Source: UBA11524 sp964391995
Lineage (GTDB): Bacteria; Bacillota; Clostridia; Christensenellales; Aristaeellaceae
Direction of reading: 5' to 3'
Length of the DNA stretch: 22,707 bases
Assembly: GCA_964391995.1 (NCBI GenBank)
Contig: CAYMOM010000019.1
Location: 1 to 22,707, forward strand
Made by a program: the position numbers and the translations under genes. The notes below the pieces were generated by a model. That model saw nothing but the letters and a program-made list of their open reading frames with translations, made no database searches and had not been told where the DNA came from. Shown here in pieces: positions 22,123-22,707 of the stretch (position 1 is its first letter; each line of letters begins with the position of its first letter).

Positions 22123-22306
22123 AAGGCACGGCAGGTATCCTGACTTATGACGACGCAGTTTCCTGCGGAAAAGCGCCCTTCTCAGGGCAATGCCCCAATG
22201 GTACACGCGCTTTCATCTGATCAAATACAGTAATGGCGGTTGTTCCGGACTCGAACCGGATTCCCTCTTGCGTTTACTCGGCTAACAACGTTTCAAACCG
22301 TACCTT
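22123..22306 (-). promoter_or_regulatory. Cobalamin riboswitch aptamer
   Basis: The minus strand carries the B12 box AGTCAGGATACCTGCC (22130-22145). The upstream core GGGAATCCGG and GAGTCCGGAAC leads into GCCATTACTGTA, the conserved GCCACTGTA-type segment. The P1 stem closes AAGGTACGG (complement of 22298-22306) with CCGTGCCTT (complement of 22123-22131). The length of about 184 nt fits the class. It binds adenosyl- or another cobalamin and should cause termination at 21988-22023, shutting off the six-gene uptake operon when B12 is plentiful. The T-loop-like arm at 22244-22260 belongs to this fold. Confidence 0.93.
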
Positions 22307-22330
22307 CATCGTTATGCAATTGACCCCTGT

Positions 22331-22359
22331 ATTTTACCACACCCAGGCGTGTCCGTCAA
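22331..22359 (-). promoter_or_regulatory. sigma-A promoter of the cobalamin-uptake operon
   Basis: On the minus strand, TTGACG (22354-22359) and TAAAAT (22331-22336) are spaced by exactly 17 nt. The predicted start near 22324 lies about 18 nt before the aptamer P1 stem. Confidence 0.75.
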
Positions 22360-22391
22360 CCCGGCAGAGGGCGCCGCTATCTGCACTCCTG

Positions 22392-22422
22392 CTTAAGGGA
22401 TTTCATCCCTTAAGAATCCCGC
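22392..22422. repeat. Dispersed copy of the 28-bp hairpin repeat
   Basis: CTTAAGGGAT-TTC-ATCCCTTAAG followed by AATCCCGC. The 29 nt from 22392 to 22420 are identical to 658-686. The flank beyond it (ATTTTGTG then GCGGC) also resembles the flank of the first locus. It sits between a terminator and the B12-operon promoter. Confidence 0.85.
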
Positions 22423-22477
22423 TATTTTGTGCGGCGTATGCGGGGAATGGGTGCTGCTGGGACAGGTGCGTGCTTTC

Positions 22478-22509
22478 AAAAAACCGCTGCCGGTGAGGAC
22501 AGCGGTTTT
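22478..22509 (-). terminator. Intrinsic terminator after the right-edge gene
   Basis: On the minus strand, AAAACCGCTG and CAGCGGTTTT form a perfect 10-bp stem with a 10-nt loop, ending in a run of six T, 5 nt downstream of the stop codon at 22515. Confidence 0.9.
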
Positions 22510-22514
22510 GAGGG

Positions 22515-22707
22515 TTATGCGGATATTTCCTTTTTCGCTTTGCCGGTGAGCTTTTCCCAACGTTTGCGGCGCTTTTCCCGGCGCTCCAGGCGCTCGCCCA
22601 GATCCCTTGCGCCAACGCCGTAGACCAGATAGAGGATCAGGCCCGACACCAGCATGATGAACACCGTGCTGGCGCATCTTCGCCCGGAGGCGTTCACGTT
22701 GTAGCCG
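22515..22707 (-). CDS. C-terminal end of an unidentified membrane protein (5' part outside window)
   Basis: The reading frame is open to the right edge of the window and ends at TAA (22515-22517). The visible 64 residues hold one hydrophobic helix (VFIMLVSGLILYLVYGVG) followed by a strongly charged, probably cytoplasmic helical tail rich in Arg, Lys and Glu (LGERLERREKRRKRWEK). A GTG at 22697 could act as a start, but no ribosome-binding site precedes it, so this is more likely the tail of a longer protein. I do not recognise the family. A strong terminator follows at once. Confidence 0.6.
   Translation of the reverse strand, partial: GYNVNASGRRCASTVFIMLVSGLILYLVYGVGARDLGERLERREKRRKRWEKLTGKAKKEISA

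Noticed and set aside
21093..22124. 343-aa version of the secreted DUF4430-like protein starting at 22124
   Set aside because: The extension would cross the small gene, the terminator and the riboswitch platform. The signal peptide begins exactly at the ATG at 21770 with AGGAG upstream.
22238..22306. tRNA-like T-arm (TCCGG-TTCGAGT-CCGGA on the minus strand, 22244-22260) followed by ACCGCCA
   Set aside because: No complete cloverleaf or matching acceptor stem. The arm is the T-loop-like part of the cobalamin riboswitch core, which is followed by the expected GCCATTACTGTA and B12 box.

Overview
The window is GC-rich DNA (roughly 60% or more by eye). It reads as a Bacillota, probably a GC-rich anaerobic Clostridia relative of the gut type. 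The evidence is strong Shine-Dalgarno sites, sigma-A promoters with 16-18 nt spacers, a Firmicutes-type TopB, oligoendopeptidase F, DegV, and a group II ECF vitamin transporter with fused ATPases. No phage, IS, CRISPR, rRNA or tRNA gene was seen. Every gene except the pseudouridine synthase lies on the minus strand, so transcription mostly runs right to left.

Left end (1-2.8 kb): the 5' part of a degV-family gene, a divergent intergenic region with three tandem 28-bp hairpin repeats, an RluA-family pseudouridine synthase on the plus strand, and a convergent polysaccharide pyruvyl transferase that overlaps it tail to tail.

Middle (2.8-14.2 kb): a 2405-codon membrane protein has the full layout of cyclic beta-1,2-glucan synthases (NdvB/ChvB/Cgs: GT84-like, cyclisation domain, GH94-like). 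Most of the expected catalytic motifs are substituted or deleted, although the reading frame is open throughout. Its predicted promoter lies at the 3' end of a small HTH gene. A 14-bp inverted repeat spans from the predicted transcript start to the start codon. Upstream are the HTH gene, a DeoR-family repressor with a near-palindromic operator next to its own -10 box, a UMF1-type MFS permease and oligoendopeptidase F.

Right part (14.3-22.7 kb): topoisomerase III, then a six-gene cobalamin-uptake operon read from about 22.3 kb down to 16.5 kb. It begins with a sigma-A promoter, a cobalamin riboswitch and an intrinsic terminator. Next come a 67-aa HNH-repeat-like protein, a secreted DUF4430-like protein, a membrane-tethered two-lobed transcobalamin-like protein, EcfT, a fused double EcfA and an S component. 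The genes overlap or nearly touch. The likely logic is that low B12 leaves the riboswitch unoccupied, the terminator is not formed, and the cell makes surface binders plus the ECF importer. At the right edge is the C-terminal end of an unidentified membrane protein with its own terminator, followed by another copy of the hairpin repeat.

The items most worth a second look are the eroded cyclic-glucan-synthase homologue with its unusual 5' leader, and the domain architecture of the riboswitch-controlled B12 capture operon.
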